The notes under the pieces were generated by a model. It ran no database searches. It was not told where the DNA came from and saw only the letters and a list, made by a program, of their open reading frames with translations. Of a stretch of DNA of 64,000 bases, positions 14,249 through 23,593 are shown piece after piece. The stretch is taken from NCBI GenBank assembly GCA_964609215.1, contig CAZSQZ010000008.1, forward strand, positions 1 through 64,000. The letters run 5' to 3'. Positions within the stretch are counted from its first letter, which is position 1. Every line of letters begins with the position of its first letter. The translations under genes were made by a program, and so were the position numbers. Origin of the DNA: JABDKJ01 sp964609215. GTDB taxonomy: Bacteria > Bacteroidota > Bacteroidia > Flavobacteriales_D > JABDKJ01.

Positions 14249-16195
14249 GTGCTAAAAAACCTTCTTTTTATTGGATTAATTTGTTTTTCGAAAACGCTCT
14301 GTTCAACGGAGCAACCAAATGCTCAAGAAATATATCAACTTCTTCAAAAAGCCAAAGAAATTGAAAACGTACAGATTCGAATTTCAACCCTCAAGCAGAT
14401 TATCAAACAATCAGAGACTCTGGCAAATGACAGTCTGATACTTCAAAGCTTATATCAGCTTCGCGGTGAATATTATGAAACTGATTCCCTAGAGCAATTT
14501 AATACAATTAGTAAGCAATTACTTGAATATGCTAATTCTTTCCGCGATACACTGTGGTCAGCAAAAGCACATTTTAATATTGGGAGCTATTTTTTAGATA
14601 GGCAAAGAAATGACAGTGCATATTATCATTTCAATGAAGCAGCTCGTTTATATGATAATATTGGAGATTCGATTGATGTAGCTTCCAATCTATTGAATAT
14701 GGCTATAATTAGAATTAATACTGGCTCATATTTTGAATGCGAGCAATTGTGTGTTCGGGGATTAACTTACATTCAAAATCGTATAAATGTTGATCATCTC
14801 CTTCTTTCATATTTCAACAATTTAGGAATCTGTAACAATGAATTGGGTATATACCCAAACGCAATTGAATGGTATACCAAGAGCCTTGAGTTAACTTCTG
14901 ATTCTTTTCGAAGACTCGTTATTTTAAACAATATTGGAGTAGTGCATCGTAATTCAGGCAATTACAAAGAGGCCTTAATATATTTTGAAAACGCCTTTGA
15001 GGTAGGTAAGGATTTAGATCTTCCAGCATATACATCAATGGTAAAAGATAATATCGGATACGCACGATTCTTGATGGGAGACATGAATGCATTTGATATT
15101 CTTCTAGAAGCCTATAACGAACGAATTGACATAGACAACAAGTATGGAATGACAGCAAGTGCATTGCACTTGGCTGAATTTGAATTAGCAGAGGGTAAAT
15201 TTGCTGCTGCAAAAAGCTATGCCCAACATGCCTATGAACTCGCATACCAAAATGGGGATTCAAAAAACTTATTGAAAGCTCTTTCATTTTTGTCCAGAAA
15301 CTACGGAACTCCGGAATATGTTGAACATTATATAAGGCTCCAAGATAGCCTCAAACTCTATGAACGACAAATGAGCAATAAATTTGCATCTATTGATTTT
15401 CAATCCGAACAGCAAAAAAAAGAAAATGAAAGTTTACGAGCTGATATTATCGATCGTAATAACCAGATTGAAAAAAACAAGTTACGCAGTCGTCTATTGT
15501 TAACTTCAATTGTGTCTATAGCTCTTGTTTTTAGTTTCATCATTTACGTGTTGATGCAAAAAAGGAAAGCTCGAGAAAAAGAACTTGCTTTTGAAAAATA
15601 TAAAGCGGTTCAAGAAGAACGCAACAACATTTCAGCACATCTCCATGATGAAGTAGCTAGTGATTTACTTACTGGAATTCATAGAACCGATGCAATTGCA
15701 CAGCAAATCGGGAATGATGATCTTTCCCAAGTGGTTGATCTTTTTGATCGATCATATGAAAAGATGCGATCCATTGCACATAAAAACAATAGTATTTCCT
15801 ATGATAAAATACCTTTTGAACAAAGAATTTCCCGTATCGTTTCAGATTATTCCGAAGGAAGTAAGATAGAAATTAACGTCAACGGATTGAGCTATATACA
15901 ATGGAAAGAAATTGCTCCTCACATTAAAAATGAATTATTACTTATCATTAAGGAGGCAATGAATAATATTATCAAACATGCCAAAGCCGCCCATAGCAGT
16001 ATTCAATTCAAATCTATGCGAGACAGCATAGAGTGTAAGGTTTCGGACAACGGGAAAGGATTAAATTCAGTTGAAAGCAGAAATGGATTTGGCATGACCA
16101 ATATGCAACAAAGAGTAGCAGATCTCGGTGGCACCATTAAATTCAATGGAACCGAAAATGTTGGAACCGAAATAAAGATCAATATTCCAATATAA
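14249..16195 (+). CDS. TPR-containing sensor histidine kinase (NarL-partner type)
   Basis: A 648-aa membrane sensor. The start is the GTG at 14249, giving the signal peptide MLKNLLFIGLICFSKTLCS; the ATG at 14186 lies inside a terminator hairpin. Residues about 40-375 are TPR-like helical repeats in the periplasm. One membrane span follows (about 415-436), then a HisKA_3-type dimerisation helix with the phospho-acceptor His near 466 (HLHDEVASDLL) and a HATPase domain (LLLIIKEAMNNIIKHAKA, then DNGKGL and GFGMTNMQQR). This layout is common in Bacteroidota. It would phosphorylate the response regulator encoded immediately downstream. Confidence 0.88.
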   Translation: MLKNLLFIGLICFSKTLCSTEQPNAQEIYQLLQKAKEIENVQIRISTLKQIIKQSETLANDSLILQSLYQLRGEYYETDSLEQFNTISKQLLEYANSFRDTLWSAKAHFNIGSYFLDRQRNDSAYYHFNEAARLYDNIGDSIDVASNLLNMAIIRINTGSYFECEQLCVRGLTYIQNRINVDHLLLSYFNNLGICNNELGIYPNAIEWYTKSLELTSDSFRRLVILNNIGVVHRNSGNYKEALIYFENAFEVGKDLDLPAYTSMVKDNIGYARFLMGDMNAFDILLEAYNERIDIDNKYGMTASALHLAEFELAEGKFAAAKSYAQHAYELAYQNGDSKNLLKALSFLSRNYGTPEYVEHYIRLQDSLKLYERQMSNKFASIDFQSEQQKKENESLRADIIDRNNQIEKNKLRSRLLLTSIVSIALVFSFIIYVLMQKRKAREKELAFEKYKAVQEERNNISAHLHDEVASDLLTGIHRTDAIAQQIGNDDLSQVVDLFDRSYEKMRSIAHKNNSISYDKIPFEQRISRIVSDYSEGSKIEINVNGLSYIQWKEIAPHIKNELLLIIKEAMNNIIKHAKAAHSSIQFKSMRDSIECKVSDNGKGLNSVESRNGFGMTNMQQRVADLGGTIKFNGTENVGTEIKINIPI

Positions 16196-16858
16196 ATGAT
16201 TGAAGATAAAATTAATATCGTTTTAGTTGAAGATCATGACATGTCCGCATCTGGTATAAAATTCGTTCTAAATGAGGCTGGCTTTACAAATACTTTGAAA
16301 ACATTTGACACCGCTGATAGTGCATATGCACATATTCTTTCGAATGAGGTTGATATCGTATTACTTGATCTAAAACTTAAATCCGAAGATTCAAATGCCC
16401 AATTACTGGACGGAGACGATTTGCTCAGAAGCATTCGGTTACAAGACATTCCAATCAAGGTAATTGTAATTTCAATGACCGATAATTTGGATATTTTAGA
16501 TTACATTATTGATAATCTCGGTGCAAATGGATATATCCTGAAGGGCAGAAATAGTTTAACAGAAATTATTCCCGCCATTGAATGTACTCTCCAAGGGGGA
16601 GTTTATTTAAGTCCAGAAATAAAAATTAAAAGAAGAGATAATGTGGGTCTCTTAGAACTTGATCACATAAATCGACATATTCTCAAAGCTCTGAGCAAGG
16701 GTCTAAAACAAAAGAATATGTTGGAATACTTGAAAGAACGTGAAATCATACTTTCCCTTTCTGCAATCGAAAAGAGAATTCATAATTTAAAAGACCGACT
16801 TGATATTAAGACAACCACAGAACTAGTGGCGATTGCCGTCAAAGAAGGTCTTATTTAA
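16196..16858 (+). CDS. NarL-type response regulator
   Basis: A 220-aa regulator. The receiver domain spans about 1-130, with the acidic pair in LVEDHD, the phospho-acceptor Asp in VLLDLKL (near 59) and Lys in YILKG. The C-terminal region (about 155-220) has a helix-turn-helix of LuxR type in divergent form (LSAIEKRIHNLKDRLDI, then TTTELVAIAVKEGLI). Its ATG directly follows the kinase stop with no gap, so it is the cognate partner of the TPR histidine kinase. Target genes are unknown; the small lipoprotein at 14018 is one candidate by proximity. Confidence 0.88.
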   Translation: MIEDKINIVLVEDHDMSASGIKFVLNEAGFTNTLKTFDTADSAYAHILSNEVDIVLLDLKLKSEDSNAQLLDGDDLLRSIRLQDIPIKVIVISMTDNLDILDYIIDNLGANGYILKGRNSLTEIIPAIECTLQGGVYLSPEIKIKRRDNVGLLELDHINRHILKALSKGLKQKNMLEYLKEREIILSLSAIEKRIHNLKDRLDIKTTTELVAIAVKEGLI

Positions 16859-16993
16859 TCCCGAGCTATTACATTTTTTGAACCGTATTTGCAAAAATTG
16901 AAGGTTTTTCTATTCTCGATGGACTGTATTTCCTGAAATAAAATAATACCCTTATGCAGCATCTAGCTTGGTCATTTATTAAATGATCATATT

Positions 16994-17482
16994 ATGCATT
17001 CAAAAAACAACAAAAGTATCAGTAGAATAAAAGCATTACACCTATTTATCGCAGAATGTAAAGAGTTTGATATTGTGATTCCCGAATTTGTCCAAGGTCT
17101 TCTTTCTTCTCAAAGAAGTCAAGTTGCTCTAAGTGAGTGTTCATGCAACGTCTTGGATGATGTTGAGAATATTTTGCTTAAACATCACCTAATTTCTTTT
17201 GGCAGCAACAGCCTATTAGATTGCCTAACAGGAGGTTCAATTGCAATATGGCATGGCCCACAAAGTCTACTGTGCTATATTTTCTTGCAACTGCTCCCCA
17301 ATCGAGGCGTTTATACCATTACAAGCAAATCCCAATATGAAGTAATCATAGAGCGATTCAGAAATGAAGAATTAAAAAAATATAAACAGAATTCTTTAAA
17401 GACTTCATATATACGTGGGCCTTCTGCAAAATATAGTCACATTATCGATGAAATTATTGCGGTGCTGAAAAAAGCACCATAA
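16994..17482 (+). CDS. Hypothetical 162-aa protein
   Basis: A soluble protein of mixed composition with several cysteines in the first half (SECSCNV) and a moderately hydrophobic central section (IWHGPQSLLCYIFLQLL), followed by a basic C-terminal region (RFRNEELKKYKQNSLKTSYIRGP split across helices). It stands alone between the two-component pair and the tRNA-Leu terminator. I recognise no family. It may be the last gene of the accessory region before the chromosome resumes at the tRNA. Confidence 0.65.
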   Translation: MHSKNNKSISRIKALHLFIAECKEFDIVIPEFVQGLLSSQRSQVALSECSCNVLDDVENILLKHHLISFGSNSLLDCLTGGSIAIWHGPQSLLCYIFLQLLPNRGVYTITSKSQYEVIIERFRNEELKKYKQNSLKTSYIRGPSAKYSHIIDEIIAVLKKAP

Positions 17483-17536
17483 AATAGAAATAATGAAAAA
17501 AGGAAGAAAATCGGCACAAAAATCGACACCTTTTAT

Positions 17537-17570
17537 AAAAAAAGCCCTGAACTTATTATAAATTCAAGGC
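17537..17570 (-). terminator. Terminator of tRNA-Leu
   Basis: On the minus strand GCCTTGAA pairs with TTCAGGGC (17563-17570 with 17544-17551; one G-T pair) and is followed by seven T residues (17543-17537). It starts 6 bp after the tRNA 3' end. Confidence 0.75.
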
Positions 17571-17576
17571 ATTGTG

Positions 17577-17660
17577 TACCCGAGGAGGGAGTCGAACCCT
17601 CACGCCCTAAAGGACACATGGCCCTCAACCATGCCTGTCTACCAATTCCAGCACTCGGGT
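17577..17660 (-). tRNA. tRNA-Leu (anticodon GAG)
   Basis: An 84-nt cloverleaf on the minus strand. The acceptor stem ACCCGAG pairs with CTCGGGT, with A as discriminator. The anticodon loop reads TTGAGGG between stems CATGG and CCATG, giving GAG (17624-17626). A long variable arm is present, as expected for leucine, and the T arm reads GAGGG-TTCGACT-CCCTC. CCA is not encoded. Its 3' end faces the accessory region. Confidence 0.95.
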
Positions 17661-19310
17661 GTGAGGGGTGACAAATTTATATTTATTTTTCGCAAAATTT
17701 TAAACATAAACTTTAAAGCTCCAAAAATCGAAATTATACTGCTGTTTTCTCTGACAGCACTACTCATTTTCGCCTATTTATTTAATCTGGGTATTATTCC
17801 TTTACATGCAGATGAAGGCATTAGAGCCTCTGTTGCCTTTGAGATGTTGGATAGCGAGAACTACATAGTTCCAACACTAAGCTCAGAATATTATTATAAA
17901 AAGCCTCCATTCTATAATTGGATAATTGCTGGGACATTTAGCTTATTTGGCTCTTTCTCTGAATTTGTTTTTCGCTTACCTTCCGTGATTCCATTATTTC
18001 TATTTGCTCTTTCCATATGGCTTTGCTCTCGAATTTATTTGGGAAATAGAACGGGTATTTTGGCGGGTGTTCTTTTTATGATTGGAGGAAGTATGATTAC
18101 CAGAGACTCCATGCTTGGTCATATAGATATATTTTTTTCCTGGATTACTTTTCTTTCGTTCTTCTCTATATTTTATTTCTATGTAAAGAAAAAATTCATT
18201 GCTCTTTTTTTGATTAGCTATATTCTTGCAGCTATTGGGGTTTTGTGTAAAGGTCTACCCTCTTTTCTTTTTCAAGGCCTTACATTATTGGCCTGGTTTA
18301 TTTATAAGAAAGAATTTAAGCGCCTCTTATCCATCCAGCACTTTATAGGCATTGCTGTTTTTGCTGGAATCGTTTGCGCTTATTTCTACTCTTATTCAAA
18401 GTACAATTCTTTGGCTCCCTATTTTGAAGCTTTAATTGACCAATCGTCACAGAGAACTCCTATAGATAATCCTTGGTATGAATCTGTAATTCATGTCTTT
18501 TCATTTCCATTTGAAAACGTGCTTATTCATTTAATGCCCAGCTCTCTAATTTTTCTTTTTGTCCTAAAAAAGGGCAGTTTAAAAAGGTGGTTCAAAAATG
18601 ATTTTTTGGCATTTTTAATACTGACATTTGCTATTAACATCATTCCTTATTGGTTATCACCTGGATATTATCCTCGCTATTTGTATATGCTCTACCCAAT
18701 TCTATTTATACTTGGAGCATTCGCATATTACCAGAATAGAAAGTCATTACCCAAACTGAATTCTTTCTTCGAGTACTTTTTCTTGTGCTGTGGAATTTTA
18801 TTGACCTTTACTTATCTCATCCCTTTATTCTTACAAGAATTATCCTTTATTCCATTTCTATATTTCAAGGTATTAGCCCTGTGCATTCTAAGTATTACAG
18901 CTATTCTGTTTTTCTTTAAGTTCAAGAATCAAAGGATTTATTTGGTTCTTATTTTTATTGCATTATTCAGGATTGGTTTTGATTTTTTTGTACTTCCCTA
19001 TCGAGCCTATGTAGACCCAAATGAAGCAAGTAAACAAAAGGAATATAGTGCAGAGATATTGAAAATCATTGGAGAAAATGATGTGCACTTATATAAGAAC
19101 AAGTTCATTAAAGAAGCATTCTATTATTACTTGGGAACAGGGAAAGGATCTGCTCTTGACCATGTTCACTTCAATGTTGTGAATGATGATTTCTACATAG
19201 CGGATAAGATAACAGCTGAAAAGCTCCCATGCAAAATCTACTATTCTTTCAAACAAGATTGGCATGGAAATCCAGATTTAGTGCTTATAAAATTTGAAAA
19301 AGAGCCATAA
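17661..19310 (+). CDS. GT39/ArnT-like membrane glycosyltransferase
   Basis: A protein of about 549 aa with roughly 11-12 membrane spans, of the dolichyl/undecaprenyl-phosphate sugar transferase superfamily (GT-C fold). The N-terminal loop has the conserved acidic motif HADEGIRASVAFEML, then KKPPFYNWIIAGTF and FVFRLPS, all hallmarks of ArnT/PMT-like enzymes. The C-terminal 90 residues form a soluble domain. The open frame runs back through the tRNA, so the start must lie after 17660; GTG at 17661 is the first option and a non-ATG codon around 17700 is also possible, since no ATG occurs before the first membrane span. It would glycosylate a lipid or envelope acceptor. Confidence 0.8.
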   Translation: MRGDKFIFIFRKILNINFKAPKIEIILLFSLTALLIFAYLFNLGIIPLHADEGIRASVAFEMLDSENYIVPTLSSEYYYKKPPFYNWIIAGTFSLFGSFSEFVFRLPSVIPLFLFALSIWLCSRIYLGNRTGILAGVLFMIGGSMITRDSMLGHIDIFFSWITFLSFFSIFYFYVKKKFIALFLISYILAAIGVLCKGLPSFLFQGLTLLAWFIYKKEFKRLLSIQHFIGIAVFAGIVCAYFYSYSKYNSLAPYFEALIDQSSQRTPIDNPWYESVIHVFSFPFENVLIHLMPSSLIFLFVLKKGSLKRWFKNDFLAFLILTFAINIIPYWLSPGYYPRYLYMLYPILFILGAFAYYQNRKSLPKLNSFFEYFFLCCGILLTFTYLIPLFLQELSFIPFLYFKVLALCILSITAILFFFKFKNQRIYLVLIFIALFRIGFDFFVLPYRAYVDPNEASKQKEYSAEILKIIGENDVHLYKNKFIKEAFYYYLGTGKGSALDHVHFNVVNDDFYIADKITAEKLPCKIYYSFKQDWHGNPDLVLIKFEKEP

Positions 19311-19334
19311 AAAAATCCGCCAATTAGACGGATT
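19309..19334 (-). terminator. Rho-independent terminator (minus strand)
   Basis: AATCCG and CGGATT (19314-19319 with 19329-19334) form a hairpin; on the minus strand it is followed by seven T residues. It lies about 120 bp beyond the LytTR regulator stop and just after the convergent glycosyltransferase. Confidence 0.7.
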
Positions 19335-19454
19335 AAAAAACTGTACACTTAAGTTTTTTTAAAGGGTGTTTAAAACAAAATACTTACTATCAGTGCGCGT
19401 TAAGTTTTATGTTAATTTATAATCAATTTCTGAAGGTTGTCAATGCAGTGCTCG

Positions 19455-20138
19455 TTACAAAACATTTAGTGTGCTCATAACAAATTCCTTATTTGATCTA
19501 CTAATAGGTACTACATTCTGCTCTATTAATATAGAGTTATCCTCAATATCTACAATCTTATCTCTATTAATGATATAGGATCTATGCACTTTCAAAAACT
19601 TATTCTCGGGTAATTTGGTTTGAATTGCCTTTAAAGTGCTATGAACCAAATAATTCTTATTCTCTGTTTTAAGATAAATGTAATCCCCTCTTGCTTCTAT
19701 AACCATCAAGGAGTCATGATTTATTCTAACCAATCTTCCATCTATTTTAACATAGAAATGATCTCTTTCTTCTTCAGGTAATTCCTGAATGAATTCATCT
19801 CTCACCTTATTTATGGCCATAATAAACCTGCTGTATTTTATTGGCTTTAGCAAAAAGTCATTTACCTTATTGTCAAATGCCTGTATTGCTGAAGTTTCAT
19901 CACTTGTTGTAACAATAACTTTTGGTTTTCTTTTTAAGGTATCAAGAAATTCAAAACCATTAATTTCTGGTAAATGAACATCTAGAAAAATAAGGTCAAT
20001 TCTGTTTTCAGAACATACCTGCATTGCTCTTGCTGGATCGTCTGTAGTGTCTATTACACTTAAACCTCCTATTTTTTCGCAGTAGTTATTTAGATGGGCC
20101 GCACTTATTGGCTCATCCTCTACTATTAAGCAATTCAT
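19455..20138 (-). CDS. LytTR-family response regulator
   Basis: A 227-aa regulator. The receiver domain (about 1-115) has LIVEDEP at its start, the phospho-acceptor in IFLDVHLPE and the Lys in FLLKPIKYSRF. The LytTR DNA-binding domain follows (about 135-227), with KIDGRLVRI, ARGDYIYLKTENKNYLVHST and FLKVHRSYIINRDKI. I set the start at the ATG at 20138 (MNCLIVEDEP); an ATG at 20159 would add seven residues. Either start lies inside the 3' end of the hybrid kinase gene, so the two are translationally coupled and probably form one phosphorelay. Confidence 0.9.
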   Translation of the reverse strand: MNCLIVEDEPISAAHLNNYCEKIGGLSVIDTTDDPARAMQVCSENRIDLIFLDVHLPEINGFEFLDTLKRKPKVIVTTSDETSAIQAFDNKVNDFLLKPIKYSRFIMAINKVRDEFIQELPEEERDHFYVKIDGRLVRINHDSLMVIEARGDYIYLKTENKNYLVHSTLKAIQTKLPENKFLKVHRSYIINRDKIVDIEDNSILIEQNVVPISRSNKEFVMSTLNVL

Positions 20139-22410
20139 TGTGTCTAATCGATTCATCATTAAATGTTTGTTTTAATTGTGAAACGGCAGCAGGTATATCC
20201 TTTCGGAGTGATTCTATGAGTACCCTAGCCTTTTCGTTTGTTATTTTATTTTTTGAAATCTGTTCCAGCTCAAAGAGCTGTTTTTGCACAGTTTCTAAGC
20301 CGACCATACCAAAAGAGGGCTTGTACTTGTGCGATACGTAGTAAATTTTTGTTATCGAATTGGAGTCAAATGCCTCTATTATTTCCTTAATTAAGTCGTC
20401 AGATTTTGACAAGAAAACTTGAACCATATTCATGATTTGTTCCTCATCATTATCAAACATTTCAAATAGTAATTTGAAGTTTAAATAGTCAATAGATTCA
20501 TCATTCTCCTTTGGAGCATATTGATTGATGACTTCTAAAAACTTTCTTTGTGAAAATGGCTTGGTTAGAAAATCATCCATTCCCGCATCATAGGCTTCTT
20601 TTTGTTCATTAAACAATCCAGATGCTGTGCAAGCCACAATAGGCACAGTTCGGTTTGGATTATTCATTGATTTCCGAATGGTTCTAGATGCCTGAAAACC
20701 ATCACATTCTGGCATTTGCAAATCCATCAAAATCAAATCAAATTTTTTGTCCTGACTTATTTGAATGGCTTCAATTCCATTATTGGCCATGTCAAATTGA
20801 ATATTAAATTTCCTTAATAGGCTTCCTATGAACTGTTGGTTTAGCTCATTGTCTTCTGCAACAAGAACATTTAAACCGGAGAAGTCCTGGGTTGATAGTT
20901 TATTTAGATTATTGATTTTACAGTAGCTTTCCTCAGGGCATTTGGCAAAATCTATTGTAAAACTAAACTCTGAGCCTTTTCCGATTTCAGAGATTACCTC
21001 TAATTTACTATCCATTAAATTTACAAGCCGATTTGAAATAAAAAGCCCTAATCCACTTCCTCCATATTTCCTATCAATACTACCCTCTACTTGCTTGAAG
21101 CGACTAAAAATGTTTTCAAAGTCCTCTTCCGGAATTCCAATCCCAGAATCTCTTACAGAAAAACGAATAGTTACAATGTCTTTGTTATCCTTTAGAACTT
21201 TAGATTTAATTTGAATTTTACCCTTTGGGGTAAATTTTATTGCATTTCCAACAAGATTCATCAATACTTGACTTATCTTCTTTGCATCACCTAAGACCAT
21301 TACCTCTGGTGCTTCTATATGTTTTTCAATGTGAACGGAACTTGGTGTACTGAATTGAAAAGCTTGAAATATTCCGTCTAGAGTATCTTCCAGGCTAAAT
21401 GGTTCTTCGAATAAATTTATTTTACCATTCTCTAATTTTGAAGAATCTAAAATATCCGACAAAAGGTTATTCAGCATTTTAGCTGCATGAGAAACAGAGT
21501 CTAAGTATTTCAACTGTGTATGAGTTGGCTCTGTATCATAAAGCAAGTCGGTCATCCCAAGTATTGCATTTAGTGGGGTTCTAATTTCATGACTCATTGT
21601 TGCCAAGAAATTTCTCTCTGCATTCATCTCTCTTTCTGCAAGAGACTTTGCTTTTCTATAGTCTATTTCGTTTTGTCTTCTTTCTGTTATATCCTGAAAA
21701 ATACAAGAAGCTATTTCCACTTGTCTACCATCTCTAGGAATTGGTATACCGTAAACAATAACTCTTCTTTTATCACCAGCTTTGGTTCGAACTGAAAATT
21801 CTTTTTTAGATATTCTACCTGAAAAGACTTGTTTCAATAGCCTCTGCATAACAAGTCTTCCTGTTCTGTCAAGAAGTAATTCTGCCAAGGAAGTTCCTCT
21901 TAGATCATTCTCTTCATAACCAACCATTGAACAAAACTTTGTGTAAGCCTTGATAACAATTCCAGATTTATTGATTTCAATTTTTCCCAAGTTCATGATT
22001 TCGACTAAATCATTTATTTCAGAAGCATTGAATTTGCTTTGTTCTGAGACTTTTGCGACAGGAGTAGATTGTATCAAAAATTCCTCGCTACCATCTATTT
22101 GCGACAGACGATGACTCATCATTTCGAATTCGCCCTGATCAGAGCAGTAAGGAAAATGGAATATTGAATCTACTTTTCTTTTCACTGAGAGATTATTAAT
22201 TTCTTTTAGAATGATATCACGATATTGATCGGGAACGCATTCCGTTAAATAATTGCCAGTAAAATTTTCAGCAGATTTATTTAAAAATCTTTTCGCGCTT
22301 GGGTTCATATACAGAACCTCTGCATTTCGGTTGATTGTTATTATTAAATCAGATGAAGATTCAATAAACTGCGTAAACGTATGTTCTCCTTTAAGGAATT
22401 TAAATTCCAT
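20113..22410 (-). CDS. PAS-PAS hybrid histidine kinase with receiver and HPt domains
   Basis: A 765-aa cytoplasmic sensor without membrane spans. Domain order: PAS (about 10-120), PAS (128-243), HisKA with His274 in MSHEIRTPLN, HATPase (N box VLMNLVGNAIKFTPKG about 382-397; DSGIGIP; GGSGLGLFISNRL), receiver with Asp563 in LILMDLQMPE, and HPt with His694 in SHKYKPSFGMVG. All phosphorelay residues are present, so phosphate can pass His-Asp-His and then to the LytTR regulator encoded in the overlapping gene. The first PAS could sense a small ligand or redox state; the signal is unknown. Confidence 0.92.
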   Translation of the reverse strand: MEFKFLKGEHTFTQFIESSSDLIITINRNAEVLYMNPSAKRFLNKSAENFTGNYLTECVPDQYRDIILKEINNLSVKRKVDSIFHFPYCSDQGEFEMMSHRLSQIDGSEEFLIQSTPVAKVSEQSKFNASEINDLVEIMNLGKIEINKSGIVIKAYTKFCSMVGYEENDLRGTSLAELLLDRTGRLVMQRLLKQVFSGRISKKEFSVRTKAGDKRRVIVYGIPIPRDGRQVEIASCIFQDITERRQNEIDYRKAKSLAEREMNAERNFLATMSHEIRTPLNAILGMTDLLYDTEPTHTQLKYLDSVSHAAKMLNNLLSDILDSSKLENGKINLFEEPFSLEDTLDGIFQAFQFSTPSSVHIEKHIEAPEVMVLGDAKKISQVLMNLVGNAIKFTPKGKIQIKSKVLKDNKDIVTIRFSVRDSGIGIPEEDFENIFSRFKQVEGSIDRKYGGSGLGLFISNRLVNLMDSKLEVISEIGKGSEFSFTIDFAKCPEESYCKINNLNKLSTQDFSGLNVLVAEDNELNQQFIGSLLRKFNIQFDMANNGIEAIQISQDKKFDLILMDLQMPECDGFQASRTIRKSMNNPNRTVPIVACTASGLFNEQKEAYDAGMDDFLTKPFSQRKFLEVINQYAPKENDESIDYLNFKLLFEMFDNDEEQIMNMVQVFLSKSDDLIKEIIEAFDSNSITKIYYVSHKYKPSFGMVGLETVQKQLFELEQISKNKITNEKARVLIESLRKDIPAAVSQLKQTFNDESIRHNELLNSRG

Positions 22411-22446
22411 AAGTTAATAGTGTATTTGGAGAAGCAGTTTTTAGAT

Positions 22447-22486
22447 GTGGGTGATAGATATTTGCCTGGTATTGGTGGCAACCCAC
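22447..22486. promoter_or_regulatory. Two-stem inverted repeat in the leader of the hybrid kinase
   Basis: GTGGGT (22447-22452) pairs with ACCCAC (22481-22486), and inside it TGCC (22463-22466) pairs with GGCA (22477-22480) directly stacked on the 3' side. It lies 37-76 bp upstream of the kinase start codon on its strand. It could be an RNA leader structure or an operator. No known riboswitch class was recognised. Confidence 0.3.
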
Positions 22487-22576
22487 GACTTCTTATACGC
22501 CCATTGGTCTAAAAAAGGTTACATTTCGTAGAATATTTATTCTATATTTCCTCACCAATACATAGCAAACTGCATT

Positions 22577-23092
22577 ATGGAAATGTTTAGTGATTTTGAA
22601 AATTATGGTTTAGGCCTTCTAATAGGTATCGTTTTGATTCTACTATTAATGGTTCTGGTTTTTTACGTACTTTTCTATCTTTCTCTTTACAGAACTTTTA
22701 ATAAGGTAAAAGTTGAAAACAGATTGTTAGAACCTGGCCTGGTTTGGTTGTTATTTATACCCTGTTTAGGTTCAATTTGGTTGTTCTTTGTGGTTCATTT
22801 CTTGGGAAAATCACTAGAAAAAGAATACCACTCTAGAGGCATAATCAATAACTCTTTGCAAACAACGTATATTATTGGAATGATAATGGCTGCTCTTGGA
22901 ATTAGCAGTATTTCAATAAACAGTAACATTTCATTTATTGATTTAGGTAGTCAGTTTATGGATTCTGCCATTTCTCTGGGGTGGTTAGTTTTAAGAGTCT
23001 TTTATTGGGTTAAAATATATACCTACGGAAAAGAATTATCCTCCAATCATCAATTGGATGACACTTTAGATGCCAGCAATTATATTGAGTAA
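22577..23092 (+). CDS. Multi-pass membrane protein, paralogue of next gene
   Basis: A 171-aa protein with four predicted membrane spans (around 13-38, 58-80, 98-115 and 132-152). The signature NRLLEPGLVWLLFIPCLGSIW, present here as LLEPGLVWLLFIPCLG, recurs in the next gene as ALEPGLVWLMLIPCFN, so the two are tandem paralogues. The pattern is that of a widespread Bacteroidota membrane family of unknown function (DUF4328-like by appearance). The ends are charged and cytoplasmic. Nothing shows a substrate or partner. Confidence 0.75.
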   Translation: MEMFSDFENYGLGLLIGIVLILLLMVLVFYVLFYLSLYRTFNKVKVENRLLEPGLVWLLFIPCLGSIWLFFVVHFLGKSLEKEYHSRGIINNSLQTTYIIGMIMAALGISSISINSNISFIDLGSQFMDSAISLGWLVLRVFYWVKIYTYGKELSSNHQLDDTLDASNYIE

Positions 23093-23125
23093 GTAGATTC
23101 AGTTAAAGAGATAAAATTACTATCC

Positions 23126-23593
23126 ATGCAAAGTTCTTTTCAATTAGTCCTACTCTTTTTTATCCTTATTTTTTTAATTGCTATTCTAGGAGTTTTTATC
23201 TATTACTACTACCGTTTACAAGAACTGTTAAAGTTAGTTCAACCTCAGAATAGGGCCTTAGAACCGGGTTTAGTTTGGTTGATGCTAATTCCTTGTTTTA
23301 ATTTAATATGGCGATTTATTTTGGTTGATAGAATTTCGGAATCCTTGAGGAATGAGTATTTGCAAAGAGGCATTTGGAATAAAGAAGCAAAACCTACGAA
23401 TTCAAAAGGAATGTTAATGGCAGGCTTTGCAGCTGCTGGTTTGATTCCCTACATCGGCTTAATTTTTAGCTTAGTAGCGTTTATTTTTTGGATTCTTTAC
23501 TGGATAGAAATTGAAGAACACATGAAAACATTAAAGCATAACACCATAAATTCATCAGCTTTAGATGACCCAACTCTTTTTATAGAAGAATGA
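23126..23593 (+). CDS. Multi-pass membrane protein, tandem paralogue
   Basis: A 155-aa membrane protein, paralogous to the product encoded 34 bp upstream: both share NR-x-LEPGLVWL, then a conserved arrangement RISESLRNEYLQRGIW (compare FLGKSLEKEYHSRGII). Three to four membrane spans. Its stop overlaps the CoA-transferase start (ATGA at 23590), so it is co-expressed with that gene, but a functional link is not evident. Confidence 0.75.
   Translation: MQSSFQLVLLFFILIFLIAILGVFIYYYYRLQELLKLVQPQNRALEPGLVWLMLIPCFNLIWRFILVDRISESLRNEYLQRGIWNKEAKPTNSKGMLMAGFAAAGLIPYIGLIFSLVAFIFWILYWIEIEEHMKTLKHNTINSSALDDPTLFIEE

Noticed and set aside
1..17500. Insertion sequences or integrase within the accessory region
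   Set aside because: No transposase or tyrosine/serine recombinase motif was found on either strand; the integrase, if any, lies outside the window.
17574..17660. Glycosyltransferase gene starting at an ATG at 17574
   Set aside because: That start would place coding sequence through the complete tRNA-Leu gene; the true start must be downstream.
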